64,000 nucleotides of DNA from Paenibacillus sp. OVF10 (GCA_022836915.1 CP094668.1:6696001-6760000), one strand, 5' to 3'. Positions 50,472 to 61,711 are shown, numbered from the stretch's first letter. A program made the numbers and translations. Notes: a model not told the origin generated them from the sequence alone.

Positions 50472-50879
50472 ATGAATAAAGCAGAAGAGCAATATCCTGT
50501 ACAGACGGGTTCAACTTTCGCAAAAGGTATTTTCATCGGGGGTTTGCTGGGAGCTGCAGCAGCACTACTCTTTGCGCCTAAACCAGGACGTGAATTGCGT
50601 GGTGACCTTTCCGAGAAAGTGGGCATCGTTACTGACCGCACCAAAGAAGTGGCAACTGTTGTAAGTGACAAAGCCACTGAACTGGCTAAAACGGTCTCTT
50701 CCAAAACTTCCGATATTGCAAAAACGGTAAATCAAGGCCGCAATGATGTAATGGACTCTGTGAGAAAAGCGTCCGCTGATGTGGCTAACGAAGCATCCCG
50801 TGCATCTGATGAAGTGGCTGCCGCTTCCGTTGAAGCGAAGGAAGATGCACGTAAAGAACTTAACTCGACTAGCCTGTAA
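50472..50879 (+). CDS. YtxH-domain general stress protein
   Basis: 135 residues: an N-terminal membrane segment IFIGGLLGAAAALLFAPKPG, the YtxH signature, then a long amphipathic helix with repeated DKATELAKTVSSKTSDIAKT heptads. YtxH is a SigB regulon member in Bacillus. It follows glsB by 64 bases and ends at a terminator. Confidence 0.85.
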   Translation: MNKAEEQYPVQTGSTFAKGIFIGGLLGAAAALLFAPKPGRELRGDLSEKVGIVTDRTKEVATVVSDKATELAKTVSSKTSDIAKTVNQGRNDVMDSVRKASADVANEASRASDEVAAASVEAKEDARKELNSTSL

Positions 50880-50900
50880 GGCGATACAGATCGAGTGACC

Positions 50901-50935
50901 AATAGCCAGCTGCACTCCAGCTGGCTATTTTTTAT
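50901..50935 (+). terminator. Terminator after ytxH
   Basis: ATAGCCAGCTG-CACTC-CAGCTGGCTAT then TTTTT; a nearly perfect stem. Confidence 0.9.
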
Positions 50936-50963
50936 CCAATGAGAGTTGAGGAGGACGAATACT

Positions 50964-51329
50964 ATGAGTAAAGTTACAATCAACGGTAATACTCCAATTA
51001 AGGGAGCAACACCGACACAGCAGTATGATACAAGCGAGCATCCTTTTGAATTACGTCATGAGGTAAAGCGATTGAACACCCGTTTGGACCAGATTGCGGA
51101 CAGTCTGGAGAGAGCACAGATCAAGGATATTATTGAGAATTATAGCAGTCCCAAAAAGCGGATTATTACCAATTTCACAGCGGGCATGGCACGAGGTCTC
51201 GGGCTGACTGTGGGTACCTTTGTTGTTCTCGGTTTGCTGGCATTCATTCTCAGCCAATTCGTGAATATGCCGATTGTGGGCCAATATATCGCTGACTTGC
51301 TTGGTTATATTGAAGATTACAAAAACTAA
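50964..51329 (+). CDS. DUF5665 membrane protein
   Basis: 121 residues from MSKVTINGN behind GAGGAGGACGAATACT. Soluble N-terminus (VKRLNTRLDQIADSLERAQI), then one or two membrane helices with LTVGTFVVLGLLAFILSQF, ending DLLGYIEDYKN. Matches the uncharacterised DUF5665. As read, its end overlaps the convergent corA by 80 bases; if corA is repaired they no longer overlap. Confidence 0.8.
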   Translation: MSKVTINGNTPIKGATPTQQYDTSEHPFELRHEVKRLNTRLDQIADSLERAQIKDIIENYSSPKKRIITNFTAGMARGLGLTVGTFVVLGLLAFILSQFVNMPIVGQYIADLLGYIEDYKN

Positions 51330-52410
51330 GAGGACTAACCAATAGTAGGCTATCCCTTACGTTTTTCCGTAGCTCCTTTTTCTCTGTCTCTTCAGCTGAA
51401 GGCTGTGAGGATTTCACTTTGAGCAGATCTCCTGTCCAGCCTTTCATCATCAGCCATACATACATGCTGATCATGCTTAAGATAATGACAACAAGGACCA
51501 GTACAACTCCCCATGATTTGTCGATAAAGGGCAGGTTCTCAAAGTTCATCCCCCATATCGCGCCAGCTGCCGTGGCAGGTATGAACACAGCAGTGACAAT
51601 GGTCAGCGTCTTCATGATCTCATTGCCACGTACACCGGAGATTGCATTATCAATGGAGATTAACGTATCGATCTCTTTCTCGTAGTGACTAAACAAACGT
51701 TCCATTCGCTCTACTCGATGTTGGAGCTGCTGGAAATATCGATTTTCATTTATTTCATCAAGGTAAGCCTCATGTGAAGCAGCCATCAGTTCCGAGTAAG
51801 GGATGAACAGATTACTCCAATACAATAATTCAAATCGAGCGGCGAGAATCTGGTCCATCAAGGTGCGGGCATTGCGAGATTCCATCTTCCGTTCCAGATC
51901 ACGCAGGTTCATCTCAAAATGATCCATTCCCACATGGTAGTAATGCAGTATAGCTCGAAAAAGTACAAACATCCCGTCCCTGGCCTCACTACATTGCTGT
52001 AACATATGGGCACGTTCATCCGTCTTCATAATACCTCGTGTATTGTCATCCATATTCAAGGTAACCAGGTTATTACGATCGACATAAAAGAACATCTGAT
52101 TATCTTTTCTTTTGTCATCTCTCTCATTCTTGATCGCATACAACAATGAACCAAATATGACTGGTTCTTTACCATTCACAAAACGGACGGACAAATAATT
52201 CGATTCGACTTCCGGAATTTTATAAAGCCAATATCGCATATCCGGAAACGCCTCTGTCAGCTCCTCCAAAGCATCGTTCATGCTATCGGTGTCAGGTGCA
52301 ACCCAATCCCACCATTGCCAATGGTCCGAGCAAGATAACTTGTCACGGCGAGCTTCCAACTTGATTTGGTTCACAATCACTTTATCCACTCCTGCACTCA
52401 TCTTCTTCAT
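51250..52410 (-). CDS. corA: CorA-family Mg2+/metal transporter (frameshift near the end likely)
   Basis: Long cytoplasmic domain, coiled stalk (RVERMERLFSHYEKEIDTL), then two membrane helices with GMNFENLP, the YGMN-type selectivity motif. Pentameric cation channel. The end as read, ELRKNVRDSLLLVSPLSF and beyond, is out of family; one A added at 51376-51381 gives EKKGATEKRKG and a stop at 51350. Start at about 52410 (MKKMSAGVDK): the upstream codons lie in the SigB-operon terminator, so the open frame to 52452 is not used. Confidence 0.85.
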   Translation of the reverse strand: MKKMSAGVDKVIVNQIKLEARRDKLSCSDHWQWWDWVAPDTDSMNDALEELTEAFPDMRYWLYKIPEVESNYLSVRFVNGKEPVIFGSLLYAIKNERDDKRKDNQMFFYVDRNNLVTLNMDDNTRGIMKTDERAHMLQQCSEARDGMFVLFRAILHYYHVGMDHFEMNLRDLERKMESRNARTLMDQILAARFELLYWSNLFIPYSELMAASHEAYLDEINENRYFQQLQHRVERMERLFSHYEKEIDTLISIDNAISGVRGNEIMKTLTIVTAVFIPATAAGAIWGMNFENLPFIDKSWGVVLVLVVIILSMISMYVWLMMKGWTGDLLKVKSSQPSAEETEKKELRKNVRDSLLLVSPLSFCNLQYNQASQRYIGPQSAYSRIG

Positions 52411-52433
52411 TACATACCCATCTTTTTGATCCC

Positions 52434-52474
52434 AAAAAGGACACGTATGCATTTCAGTGCAATGACGTGTCCTT
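52434..52474 (-). terminator. Terminator after sigB
   Basis: Minus strand AAGGACACGT...ACGTGTCCTT, then TTTGG; perfect ten-pair stem with an 18-base loop. Confidence 0.85.
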
Positions 52475-52511
52475 CTTTATGCCGTACTCAACAACATTAG
52501 GGTTCCATTTT

Positions 52512-53285
52512 TCATAACATTGAAGCATTAGACATAATCTGTTTCAATTTCTCTGTAGCTCGCTTCTGAATACGAGATACACTCATCTGTGAAACACCAA
52601 GCTTCTGGGCAATTGCCCGCTGAGATTGGCCATCCTGGAATGCTAGAATAAGTACCTGCTGCTCTTGTTCCTTCAATTGTCCCAATGCCTGTTGCAAGTC
52701 CATCCGTTTTTCGACCGAATCATAGTCATTAACATCTGCACTGATCAGTTCACCCAATGTTGCTGCACTGTCATCCTGAGATAAAGGAGAATCCAGTGAT
52801 ACATAGTGGTAACATTCCCGACCAGCCAGAACTTCAATCGTCTCTTCTGCAGTCAAATCAAGGTATTCAGCAATTTCGTTCACACCGGGTGAGCGCTCCA
52901 GCTTAACGGTTAACTCATCAATGGCATGTTGCACAAGTGCTCCCTTTTCCTTAATCCTCCGGGGCACCTGAATATACCAGGATTTATCGCGCAAGTAGTT
53001 CTTCATATGACCGATCATGCTCTTCATGGCATAAGGTTCAAACGGAATACCTAGATTGATATCGTATTGCTTGAGCAAACGAATCAAAGCCATCTGCCCG
53101 GTCTGATACAAGTCTTCGTATAGATCGGGGCGATTCCGAGCGATTTTACCTGCTGCCATCTTTACCATTGGTTCATACTTACGGATGAGAACTGTTGCAA
53201 TTTCATTATCTTGGGTCTGCTGGTATTCCCAGATCAAACCTATAGCTTCAGACATGGACTCTGGGGGAGTCACTTTTTCATTCAT
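52512..53285 (-). CDS. sigB: General stress sigma factor SigB
   Basis: 257 residues. Region 2 EDLYQTGQMALIRLLKQYD and PYAMKSMIGHMKNYLRDKSW; region 3 with VPRRIKEKG; region 4 HTH QSQRAIAQKLGVSQMSVSRI. This order and the partner genes mark it as SigB rather than SigF (no spoIIA genes). It overlaps rsbW by four bases (ATGA) and ends at a terminator. Self-control is suggested by the SigB-type promoter at 54128-54153. Confidence 0.92.
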   Translation of the reverse strand: MNEKVTPPESMSEAIGLIWEYQQTQDNEIATVLIRKYEPMVKMAAGKIARNRPDLYEDLYQTGQMALIRLLKQYDINLGIPFEPYAMKSMIGHMKNYLRDKSWYIQVPRRIKEKGALVQHAIDELTVKLERSPGVNEIAEYLDLTAEETIEVLAGRECYHYVSLDSPLSQDDSAATLGELISADVNDYDSVEKRMDLQQALGQLKEQEQQVLILAFQDGQSQRAIAQKLGVSQMSVSRIQKRATEKLKQIMSNASML

Positions 53286-53734
53286 ACTTTCTCCTCACTT
53301 CTTGCAAGACGTTTTACGAGTACTACTTTCGTACCTTTGCCCGTCTCACTTTCCACACTGACATCGTCCATCAAGGCTTGCATCAGGTAGAACCCAAGTC
53401 CGCCAATCTGTGCTTCCGTCAGTTCTTTGTCGTGTAGACCGGCACGTGACACAGCAGGGTTCATGTTCTCGAAGCTGGCACCTTCGTCCTTGACAATAAT
53501 GGACAATGTTTCGCCATCCACTTCGAATACAACTTCAACCATGCCGCCTTCGTGTGAGTAGGCATACAATACAGAGTTGTTACAGGCCTCGGATACAGCA
53601 ACTTTCATATCCTCAATGTCTTCATAAGAAAATCCCATTTTGGATGCTACTCCATAGAGATTGAGTCTTACAATATCAACGTAATCAGCTGTCGCAGGTA
53701 AATTAAGGGTGACTCTTTGAACTTCTGCATTCAT
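53282..53734 (-). CDS. rsbW: Anti-sigma-B factor, serine-protein kinase RsbW
   Basis: 150 residues, GHKL ATP-binding fold: N box VAVSEACNNSVLYAYSHEGG and G box TEAQIGGLGFYLMQAL. RsbW binds SigB, or phosphorylates RsbV with ATP. Between rsbV and sigB. Start behind GGAAAGGATCGAAAAAGG. Confidence 0.93.
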   Translation of the reverse strand: MNAEVQRVTLNLPATADYVDIVRLNLYGVASKMGFSYEDIEDMKVAVSEACNNSVLYAYSHEGGMVEVVFEVDGETLSIIVKDEGASFENMNPAVSRAGLHDKELTEAQIGGLGFYLMQALMDDVSVESETGKGTKVVLVKRLARSEEKV

Positions 53735-53752
53735 TCCTTTTTCGATCCTTTC

Positions 53753-54091
53753 CTATTGGGAATTCTTCTGTGTGACAAAGAATTTGGCAATGCCCGTCAT
53801 ATCAAAAAGTTTCTGAATCTGCGCAGGAACTTCCTGTACTTCAAAGCGAGCTTCCATTCCATGTCTTGCCTTCAGAACAGATAACAGGATACCAATCCCT
53901 GTACTATCGATATACTTCAATTCTTTCATGTTGATCACAAGATCCTGTTCCTTGTTATCCACGAGCGGCTCCATCACCAAGCGGAAGTCAGGAGCAACCG
54001 ACAAATCCAGTTCGCCAGTCAGATACACCGTGCATACGCCGTCCTGTGTTTCAGTTCTTGCATTGAATTTTTCATTTTTATTTGTATTCAT
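53753..54091 (-). CDS. rsbV: Anti-anti-sigma-B factor RsbV
   Basis: 112 residues, one STAS domain with the phosphorylatable Ser in KYIDSTGIGILLSVL. Dephosphorylated RsbV binds RsbW and frees SigB. First gene of rsbV-rsbW-sigB; RBS GGAGAGATGTCTA. The nearby RR-PP2C gene probably encodes its phosphatase. Confidence 0.92.
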   Translation of the reverse strand: MNTNKNEKFNARTETQDGVCTVYLTGELDLSVAPDFRLVMEPLVDNKEQDLVINMKELKYIDSTGIGILLSVLKARHGMEARFEVQEVPAQIQKLFDMTGIAKFFVTQKNSQ

Positions 54092-54127
54092 TAGACATCT
54101 CTCCTGATCAATGGTTTCCTTACCTAA

Positions 54128-54153
54128 TAACCCAACTTCAGCACGAGTGAAAC
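54128..54153 (-). promoter_or_regulatory. SigB-type promoter of rsbV-rsbW-sigB
   Basis: Minus strand GTTTCA-N14-GGGTTA, 36 bases before the rsbV start. Confidence 0.8.
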
Positions 54154-54175
54154 AGAAAGAAGTTTGGAAAATGTT

Positions 54176-55851
54176 TCAATTGGCCTGATTCATGGCTGAA
54201 GGGCCTGGATCTAACATTTGTCGTTGTTTCTGAAACTGGGCTATTTTCTGTTTCACATTGCCCATTTTCACCGGTTTACTAATATAATCATCCATGCCGG
54301 CAGTAATACAGCGCTGCTGAATACCTTCCATCACGTTAGCAGTCATGGCTATAATGATTGGCTGATCAGACTGGGACAGGCTCTCTCGAATCCGCCGTGT
54401 GCATTCCAAACCGTCCATCACAGGCATCTGCAGATCCATAAACACATAGTCATAGGGATAACGGCTGCCGTTTACCATATCGAGTGCGCTCTGCCCATCT
54501 TCAGCAATGTCTGAGAGCAACCCAAGCTTACCGAGCATAATCGCCATCAACTTCTGGTTAATAGGATGATCATCCACGATTAATACCGTAGGATATTTAT
54601 TCTCATTTTTCACATCCGTTGGCTTCTCTTCCCCGTTCCTCTGGATCAGTTCAGTTTCTACATAACGTTTCGCCTGAATTGTAAATACAAACGTTGCTCC
54701 CCGTTGCTCTGTTGTATCCAGATAGATCTGTCCACCCATCATTTCAACCAGAGTCTTGCATATTGCCAGTCCTAAGCCAGTTCCACCGTATTTACGTGTC
54801 ATGGATGTATCCAGCTGGGAAAACGGCTGGAACAGGCGATCAACTTTGTCTGAAGCGATACCTATCCCGGTGTCTTTAACGGCAAACTCCAATGCCATTT
54901 CTCCATCCTTTTCTTCCTTAACTGACACGATCAGATACACTCCACCCTGATCGGTAAATTTGATCGCATTTGCAATAAGATTTAAGAGAACTTGACGGAG
55001 CCTTGCCATATCTCCATAGATTAATTCAGGGACAGAATCCTCCAGGAAATAATCCAGTTCCAAGTTCTTTTGCCTGCTTCTGCAGCAAACAATCCCAACA
55101 CTTCCCGAACACAGGAGACAATTTCAAAAGGATGCTCTTCAAGTTCCATTTTGCCGGATTCCATCTTGGTAAAATCAAGAATGTCGTTGATGACCGTGAC
55201 AAGTGCATCCGCGCTGCGACGGACGATGTCTGCATATTCCTTCTGATCTTCCCTCAGTTCCGTCTCCATCAGCAGATCAACCATACCGATAACTCCGTTC
55301 ATCGGTGTACGAATCTCATGACTCATCATCGCCAGGAACTCGGTCTTTGCATTGGCTGCAATTTCTGCTTCTTCCTTGGCCTGAATGAGTTGTTGGTTCA
55401 TCTTCTCCAGTTCCTGTGTCTTCTGGTGAAGAAGCATGGTCTGTGTCTTCAAACGTTTATTGGTGATAAACATCTCCACAAACCCCTCGATTTTGGATTT
55501 CAAAATCTGAGGAATAAATGGCTTAACCATGTAATCAATGGCCCCGGCTGAATATCCGGCAAACAAGTGCTCCGCTTCTCTACTATTCGCAGAGATGAAT
55601 ATAATCGGCACATCCTTGGACTTGTCCCGTGCCTTAATTAACTTTGCTGTCTCAATTCCGTCCATTCCAGGCATCTGCACATCGAGAACGATAACCGCAA
55701 ATTCGTCTTTTAGCAGACAGCGGAGTGCCTCTTCTCCGGAAGTTGCCTTAACGAGTTTATATTGTTCCGATTCCAGAACTGCTTCAAGAGCAAGCAAGTT
55801 CTCAGGGCGGTCATCTACCAATAATATGTGGATTGGTTCATTGAGCCCCAT
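54176..55851 (-). CDS. Receiver-kinase-receiver hybrid protein (one apparent frameshift)
   Basis: No membrane segment. Residues 1-125 receiver (VIVLDVQMPGMDGIE), coiled linker, HisKA box SHEIRTPMNGVIG (His about 183), HATPase domain (NLIANAIKFTDQGG, DTGIGIASDK, GGTGLGLAI), then a second receiver (VFMDLQMPVMDGLE) near 435-545. The break at 55068-55071 is one lost A (repaired AGKKNLELDYFLED); repaired length 558. Directly upstream of rsbV in the SigB-control run. It may pass phosphate to or from the RsbK-like protein. Confidence 0.85.
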
Positions 55852-55866
55852 GGCTAACCCTAACCC

Positions 55867-56738
55867 CTATTTAATCTTCCGGTATATTTTTTCGGTCCGG
55901 TCTAACGGCTCATAGGTATCACTGAACTCTGTAAAATGTATCGATTCTTTCGACCCCAGAACCAGAATACCAAAGTGGCTCAAGCTCTCATGAAACAGCC
56001 CATGCACATGGTTCCGCAGTTCATCATTAAAATAAATCATGACATTACGGCAAAAGATAACATTAAACTCGTTAAATGACCGGTCTGTTGCCAGGTTGTG
56101 CTCGGCGAAAATGATGTTCTTCCTTAGAAAAGGATGAAATATCACCGAATTATATTTCGCTGTATAGTACTCGGAGAAGGCTCTGGTACCCCTGCCTCCA
56201 AATAATTTGTAGTAAATAGTTTCATTTTCTCAATACCATATACGCCTTCTTTGGCCTGTTGCAAAGAGCGATCATTCATATCCGTTGCGTAGATTCTTGC
56301 CTTGTCATACAGTCCTTCCTCATGCAACATGATGGCCATGGAATAAACTTCCTCTCCCGTAGAGCATCCCGCATGCCATATTCGGATATACGGGTATGTT
56401 CTCAGGATAGGAATAATCTGTTCCCGAAACATTCGGAAAAGCGAAGGATCTCGAAACATTTCCGTTACAGGGATGGATAAGTTCTGTACAAAACGGTCAA
56501 ACGCGGAACGGTCATGAAGAACACGCTCCTGCAAGCCGGATATGCTCTTAACACCTTCAGCATGTGCATGATGCCAGATTCTTCGTTTTAGGGATGGCAA
56601 TGCATAGTTTCTAAAATCATATCCATATAACCGGTGCATGCCTTCCAACAGCAACTCAATCTCGATCAGCTCACGTTCTTCATCTTGCGGCATACGGACC
56701 AAATCTGCCCCCGTCTCGGTAGGTTCCCACGGTGTCAT
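55867..56738 (-). CDS. CheR-type methyltransferase, RsbM-like (one apparent frameshift)
   Basis: CheR N-terminal helices (YDFRNYALPSLKRRIWHHAH), then the SAM domain: IRIWHAGCSTGEEVYSMAIML, ATDMNDRSLQQA, and in a second frame VIFCRNVMIYFNDELR and LGSKES. The break at about 56188-56192 is one lost G (repaired LEAGGTRAFSEYYTA). Start at 56738 (MTPWEPTE) behind GGAGAGAACTT. No chemotaxis genes lie near. In Bacillus cereus such a protein, RsbM, methylates the kinase RsbK; position suggests the same. Confidence 0.82.
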
Positions 56739-56824
56739 AAGTTCTCTCCACTTCTTCATTTGTTACTTGCGTATTCGTCGTATTGTCTTTCATTACCCAA
56801 ACAATCAACATACGAATAATGAAC

Positions 56825-59800
56825 TTACGAATACAACCATACGCGCATTAAGGATAACAATTGATCTGTCTGGATCGGTTTTTTCACATAATCAGATGCT
56901 CCGGCCTCAATACATTTGCCGCGATCCTCTTTCATGGCTTTGGCCGTGAGCGCAATAATCGGCAACTTTTCAAACTGCGGGATCTGTCTGATTCGTGTCA
57001 TTGCTTCATAACCGTCCATTTCTGGCATCATCATATCCATCAGTACCAGATCAAATTCAGGATTTTTGTCCAAAATCTCCAAAGCCTCTCGGCCGTTCTC
57101 CGCAAATGTCACATCCATCCGATAGCCTTCAAGGACACTTGAAAGGGCAAATACGTTACGGATATCGTCATCTACAAGCAATATTTTTTGCCTTCAAACA
57201 ACGTTTCTTTGTTGTGTAGTTTCTGTAAGATTCGACGCTTGTCTTCCGGCAAATTGGCTTCTACCCGATGCAGGAACAAAGTGGTCTCATCCAGCAGACG
57301 TTCCGGTGACTTCACATCTTTGATAATGATGGATTCCGCATATTTGCGCAGCTTCATTTCTTCCTTGGAATCCAGCTCTTTGCCTGTATAAATTATAATC
57401 GGCAGATCGTTCAGATATTCATCATCGCGAATCTGGTCGAGCAACTCAAACCCGGTCATATCCGTTAACATTAGATCCAGTACCATGCAGTCATAACGCT
57501 GGCTGTGTAATTCATTCAACGCCTCACTACCTGTCGATACAGCAGTGATTGCAACATCATCATGACCAATCAATTCTATAATGGCTTTACGCTGAATCTC
57601 ATCATCTTCGACGATCAACAGTCGTTTTAATTGATTCTCGGTATATGATTTGATATGCGAGAATGCTTTATCCAGTGAATCCTTGCTCGAAGGTTTTTTC
57701 AGATACGCAATGGCGCCCATCATCAGACCTTGCTTCATATCATCAATAACTGAAATCACATGAACCGGAATGTGGCGTGTTGCCGAACTGCTCTTCAGCT
57801 CGCCCAGAATGGTCCAACCATCCATTACCGGCAATTGAATATCCAGGATAATGGCATCCGGCAAATATTGACGTGCCATTTCAAGTCCTTTATCACCTTG
57901 TAGGGCAACAAGTGCTTTGAATCCTCTTCCTCTCGCCATATCCATCAAAATATGTGCAAAGTTCACATCATCCTCAATGATGAGGAGGATTTTGTCGCCT
58001 TCCATGATATTCTCCCGATCATCTTCGATCTGCGTGACATCTGGAGTATGGGAAGGAGATAGATCTTTACCCACGCTACGCTCCGGATCAGGAGAGAGAA
58101 TGGACTGATGACTTGAAAGCATGGTCCGTGCTTCGATGGACTGTTCATAAAGATCCTCTGAGGATACAGCCGCTTCTCTTGAAGCACCTTCTTCTGCCAA
58201 GGCTTCCTCTTCATGATTATCCGGCAGGTATAAGGTAAAGCAGCTACCTTCCCCTTCGGATGATTCCACCTGTATTGCGCCACCAAGCAAACGTGCCAGC
58301 TCCTGCTAATGGACAATCCCAGGCCAGTTCCACCGTATTTCCGGCTTGTGGTCCCGTCTACTTGCTGGAACGCTTCAAAGATCAAATCCGTCTTATCCGA
58401 TGGAATACCAATGCCGGTGTCTTTTACACTAAATCCGAGATATTCCTGATTGGTGTTCATATAACCCGGCAGCTCTTCCGGTTTCATTCGTCGTCCAATC
58501 AGACTAACCGAACCTCGATTGGTGAACTTAAATGCGTTCGACAACAAATTCCGTAAAATCTGTTTGACGCGATGACTGTCGGTGTATACCCATTCCGGTA
58601 GATCGCTGTCGAAATCGATATTCAAGTTCAGTTCCTTTTTATTCGCCATCGGTCCGAAGTTCTGCTGAACAAAGCTGGTCAGCTCTTCCATTCGAACTGT
58701 CTCATAATTGATATCCATCTTACCTGCGTCCACCTTGGACAGATCCAGAATCTCATCAATCATCTTCAGCAGATCGGCGCCCGACATGTAGATGGTTTGC
58801 GCATATTCCTGCTGTTTGTCAGTCAGATTCCCACCCTTGTTCTCCGACAATAACTGGGACAAAATGAGCAGACTGTTCAATGGTGTACGGAGTTCATGTG
58901 ACATATTCGCTAAAAATTCGGACTTGTACTTGCTTGTCATCGACAGCTGTGTAGCTTGCTGTTCCAACTGTGTCTTCGTTTTCTCAATTTCGTCATTTTT
59001 CTCTTCAACTTCACGCACCTGCTCTTCAAGCGCCCGCGTCTTGGCAATGAGTTCCGTATTGAAATGCTCCAATTCTTCCTGCTGACGCTGCAGCAATTCC
59101 TCGGAACGTTTAAGCGCCTCTGTCTGCTCCTCCAGATTCTCATTGGAACGACGAAGTTCTTCTTGCTGTGTCTGCAATTCTTCCGATTGAACCTGCAGTT
59201 CCTCAGTCAGTGCCTGGGATTCACGCAGCAACTCCTCCACACGCAAACGACGTCGAACGTTGTTCAAAATTACGCCCAGGTTCATAATCAGTTGTGTGAA
59301 CAACTGCTTGTGAAGTTCATTGAAACCTTCAAAGGAAGCCATTTCAACTACACCAATCAGTTCATCTTCAAACACGACAGGATAGATCATGATACCCGCA
59401 GCACGTGTTGAACCTGAAGCTGAACCAATATGCACATAATCTTCAGGCGTATTTTCCAGAATAATTGGTGTCATATCCAGCGCGGCTTGACCAATCAAGC
59501 CTTCACCGATGCGATACATTTCTTTACCAACATCTTCGTTCTCTTCAAATGCGTATGCACCGTAACGTCTCAGTTCGTCGGGATGTTTCTCCTCATCGAT
59601 CAGATAGACAACACCCAACTGAGCGCCAAGCACAGGTGTGAACTCACTGATAAACATCTGTGAAATTTGGCGAATGGAGCCAATCCCCGAAGCAGTTCCG
59701 GGACTCTTGCGATATTCGAACTCATCCAGTTTTGATCCTGCTGAGCCTGTACATAAGCCCTCTCGATTTCCAGTTTTTCTTCCAGATCACTGGATACATC

Positions 59801-60546
59801 CTTGAACACACTGGCAATCTGACCAATCTCATCGGTTGATTTGACCTGTATGCGCCGAATGGTTCGGTAACGCCCTTTACCAAAGCTGGTAATCATCATA
59901 GATACCGTGTTCAGACCCCGTGTGATACTCGGCAGCACCCACATAATGACACCCAATGCAAGCAACAACCCCGCAATCATGATACCTATCGTGATCTGTA
60001 CTGCTCTCGTATACGCTGCGTTAGCGTTTTTGATCTCGGCATCAATCTCTTGGTCCTGATAACGGGAAAGAGCATTCAAACTATCCACAGCTTCTTTTTG
60101 CACCGCGAGTCCTGTTGCATTGCGGTAGTTATTCGCATCTTCTACCCTGCTTTGGGACATCAAGTTGATCTGTCTTGTTGCATAGGAAGTATAAGCAGTC
60201 CACGCAGTATTCACACGATCCACCAGTTGATGTTCAGGTGCACTGTCTGCTCGGTTTCTCACTTCTACGAGGTAACCATCCCCCGATCCTTCATCTCCTT
60301 CAGGTCACCTTCAGCAGCACTAATTGAATTGTTCGGATTCAATAACAAGTTAGCCAGCACTTTGGCAATATCATTGACCTCTCCGCGTACAGCAGAAGTG
60401 AACCTTACTTTGAGATAACGTTCCTGATACATCTGATCAATCTGTTTATTACTGCTGTTTAGCCGTTCATAACTCACAAACGTGAGCACGATCAAAATAG
60501 CCATCAGAGCGGTAAAACCAATCAGCAGTTTATTCCTGATCTTCAT
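56825..60546 (-). CDS. RsbK-like hybrid kinase with three receivers (four apparent frameshifts)
   Basis: Reading one gene through four single-base losses gives about 1241 residues: helix 8-26, outer domain (CHASE3-like in size), helix about 185-205, HAMP, GAF (about 300-430), a Glu/Gln coiled coil (LQTQQEELRRSNEN), HisKA SHELRTPLNS, HATPase (NLLSNAFKFTNRGS, DTGIGIPSDK), then receivers with DIQLPVMDG, DLMLTDMTG and DMMMPEMDG. Breaks lie at about 60279-60284 (G), 59685 (G), 58303 (G) and 57183-57189 (A). The start overlaps the RR-PP2C stop by four bases. Likely the stress sensor of SigB. Confidence 0.82.
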
Positions 60547-61711
60547 TCATCCCCCGCCCCTTTATCCAAAGTAATCCAGACCAGACATTTATCATCATCC
60601 CGCTCCTGGGGAATTTCGTCGTCAAAGAACATGGCCTGCATGGCAGCTTCATTCCACTGATGTGACCCGGTCAGTTTTTCGATCAGGAATTCATGTTGTT
60701 CTTCCTGCCCGCCCTGAACAGCTTCCAATAATCCATCCGTATATAGTGCAATATGCCCGTCACCCTCGTAATGGATCGTTTGTGGTTCAATATCCATCTT
60801 GTCAAATAAACCAACAGGACAGCAGACGCTGTCAAATGTGGTGACACTGCCGTCGTTTCGGAAGAATAAAGCAGGTGGATGCCCTGCATTAACATAATCA
60901 ATACGCTTCATCCGTGTATCAACGACCAGATAAATTGCCGTGAAATAATACTGCACCAATTGTTTTTCCAGATGGAGCTGGTTAAAACGACGGTTCAACT
61001 CTTGAATGACCTTCTCTGGATCCACATAAGTGGTAACCGTATCTTTTAACACAGAAGCGATAAACATGGTAAACAGGGATGAAGATATCCCGTGTCCCAT
61101 CATGTCGAGCAGCAGAACTCCGTAACGGCCTTCCCCAAGTGGGTACCAAGAATACAGATCACCCGCAAGCTCAAAAGATGGTTTATAGATGGCATGCACT
61201 TGGAACAACGGGTCCCTAATTGCCGGACTTAAAACAGCATTTTGGACCATCGCTGCCAACTTGAGCTCATCCTGAATACGTTGATCACGCTCTTTGTGCC
61301 AATCCTTCTCCTGTTTCAAACGAAGTGCGAGTCGAATTCTGGCCATCAGTTCGACTTTATTAATCGGTTTGGTCACATAGTCAGATGCCCCTGCATCCAA
61401 TGCTTCGGCAAGTTTCTTGGAATCTCCGATGGCAGTCACCATAATAATCGGTATATCCTTCAGATTCTCAAATTTCTGCACAATACTGCAGGCTTCGATA
61501 CCATCCATCTCCGGCATCATCATATCTAGCAAAATCAGGTCAATATCCGACGGTCTTGGACGAAGTTCGTTGCTTTCCTCCCCAATTCCCAACACTTCAA
61601 ACATTTCCATGGCGGAACTCGCCGTTACAATGTCACGATAGTTTTCTTTTTCAGAATTTCTCGAATGATAATGACATTCGTCGGATTGTCGTCAACAATA
61701 AGTATTCTCAT
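60543..61711 (-). CDS. Response-regulator PP2C phosphatase, RsbY-like (one apparent frameshift)
   Basis: Receiver domain (MRILIVDDNPTN start, LILLDMMMPEMDGIE) followed by a SpoIIE/RsbU-type PP2C domain (LAGDLYSWYPLGEGRYGVLLLD, GHGISSSLFT, DYVNAGHPPAL). The break at 61648-61652 is one lost A (repaired LKKENYRDIVTASSAMEMF); repaired length 389. Start at 61711 behind AAGGAGATATCA. In Bacillus cereus RsbY of this build, phosphorylated by RsbK, dephosphorylates RsbV and so frees SigB. First gene of the run. Confidence 0.85.

Noticed and set aside
52512..53734. Sporulation sigma-F operon instead of SigB
   Set aside because: The upstream neighbours are PP2C, CheR and hybrid kinases, SigB-type promoters precede the operon and nearby stress genes, and no spoVA or dacF genes are close.
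55867..56738. Chemotaxis role for the CheR-like protein
   Set aside because: No receptor, CheA, CheW or CheB lies near; its place among SigB regulators fits an RsbM-like role better.
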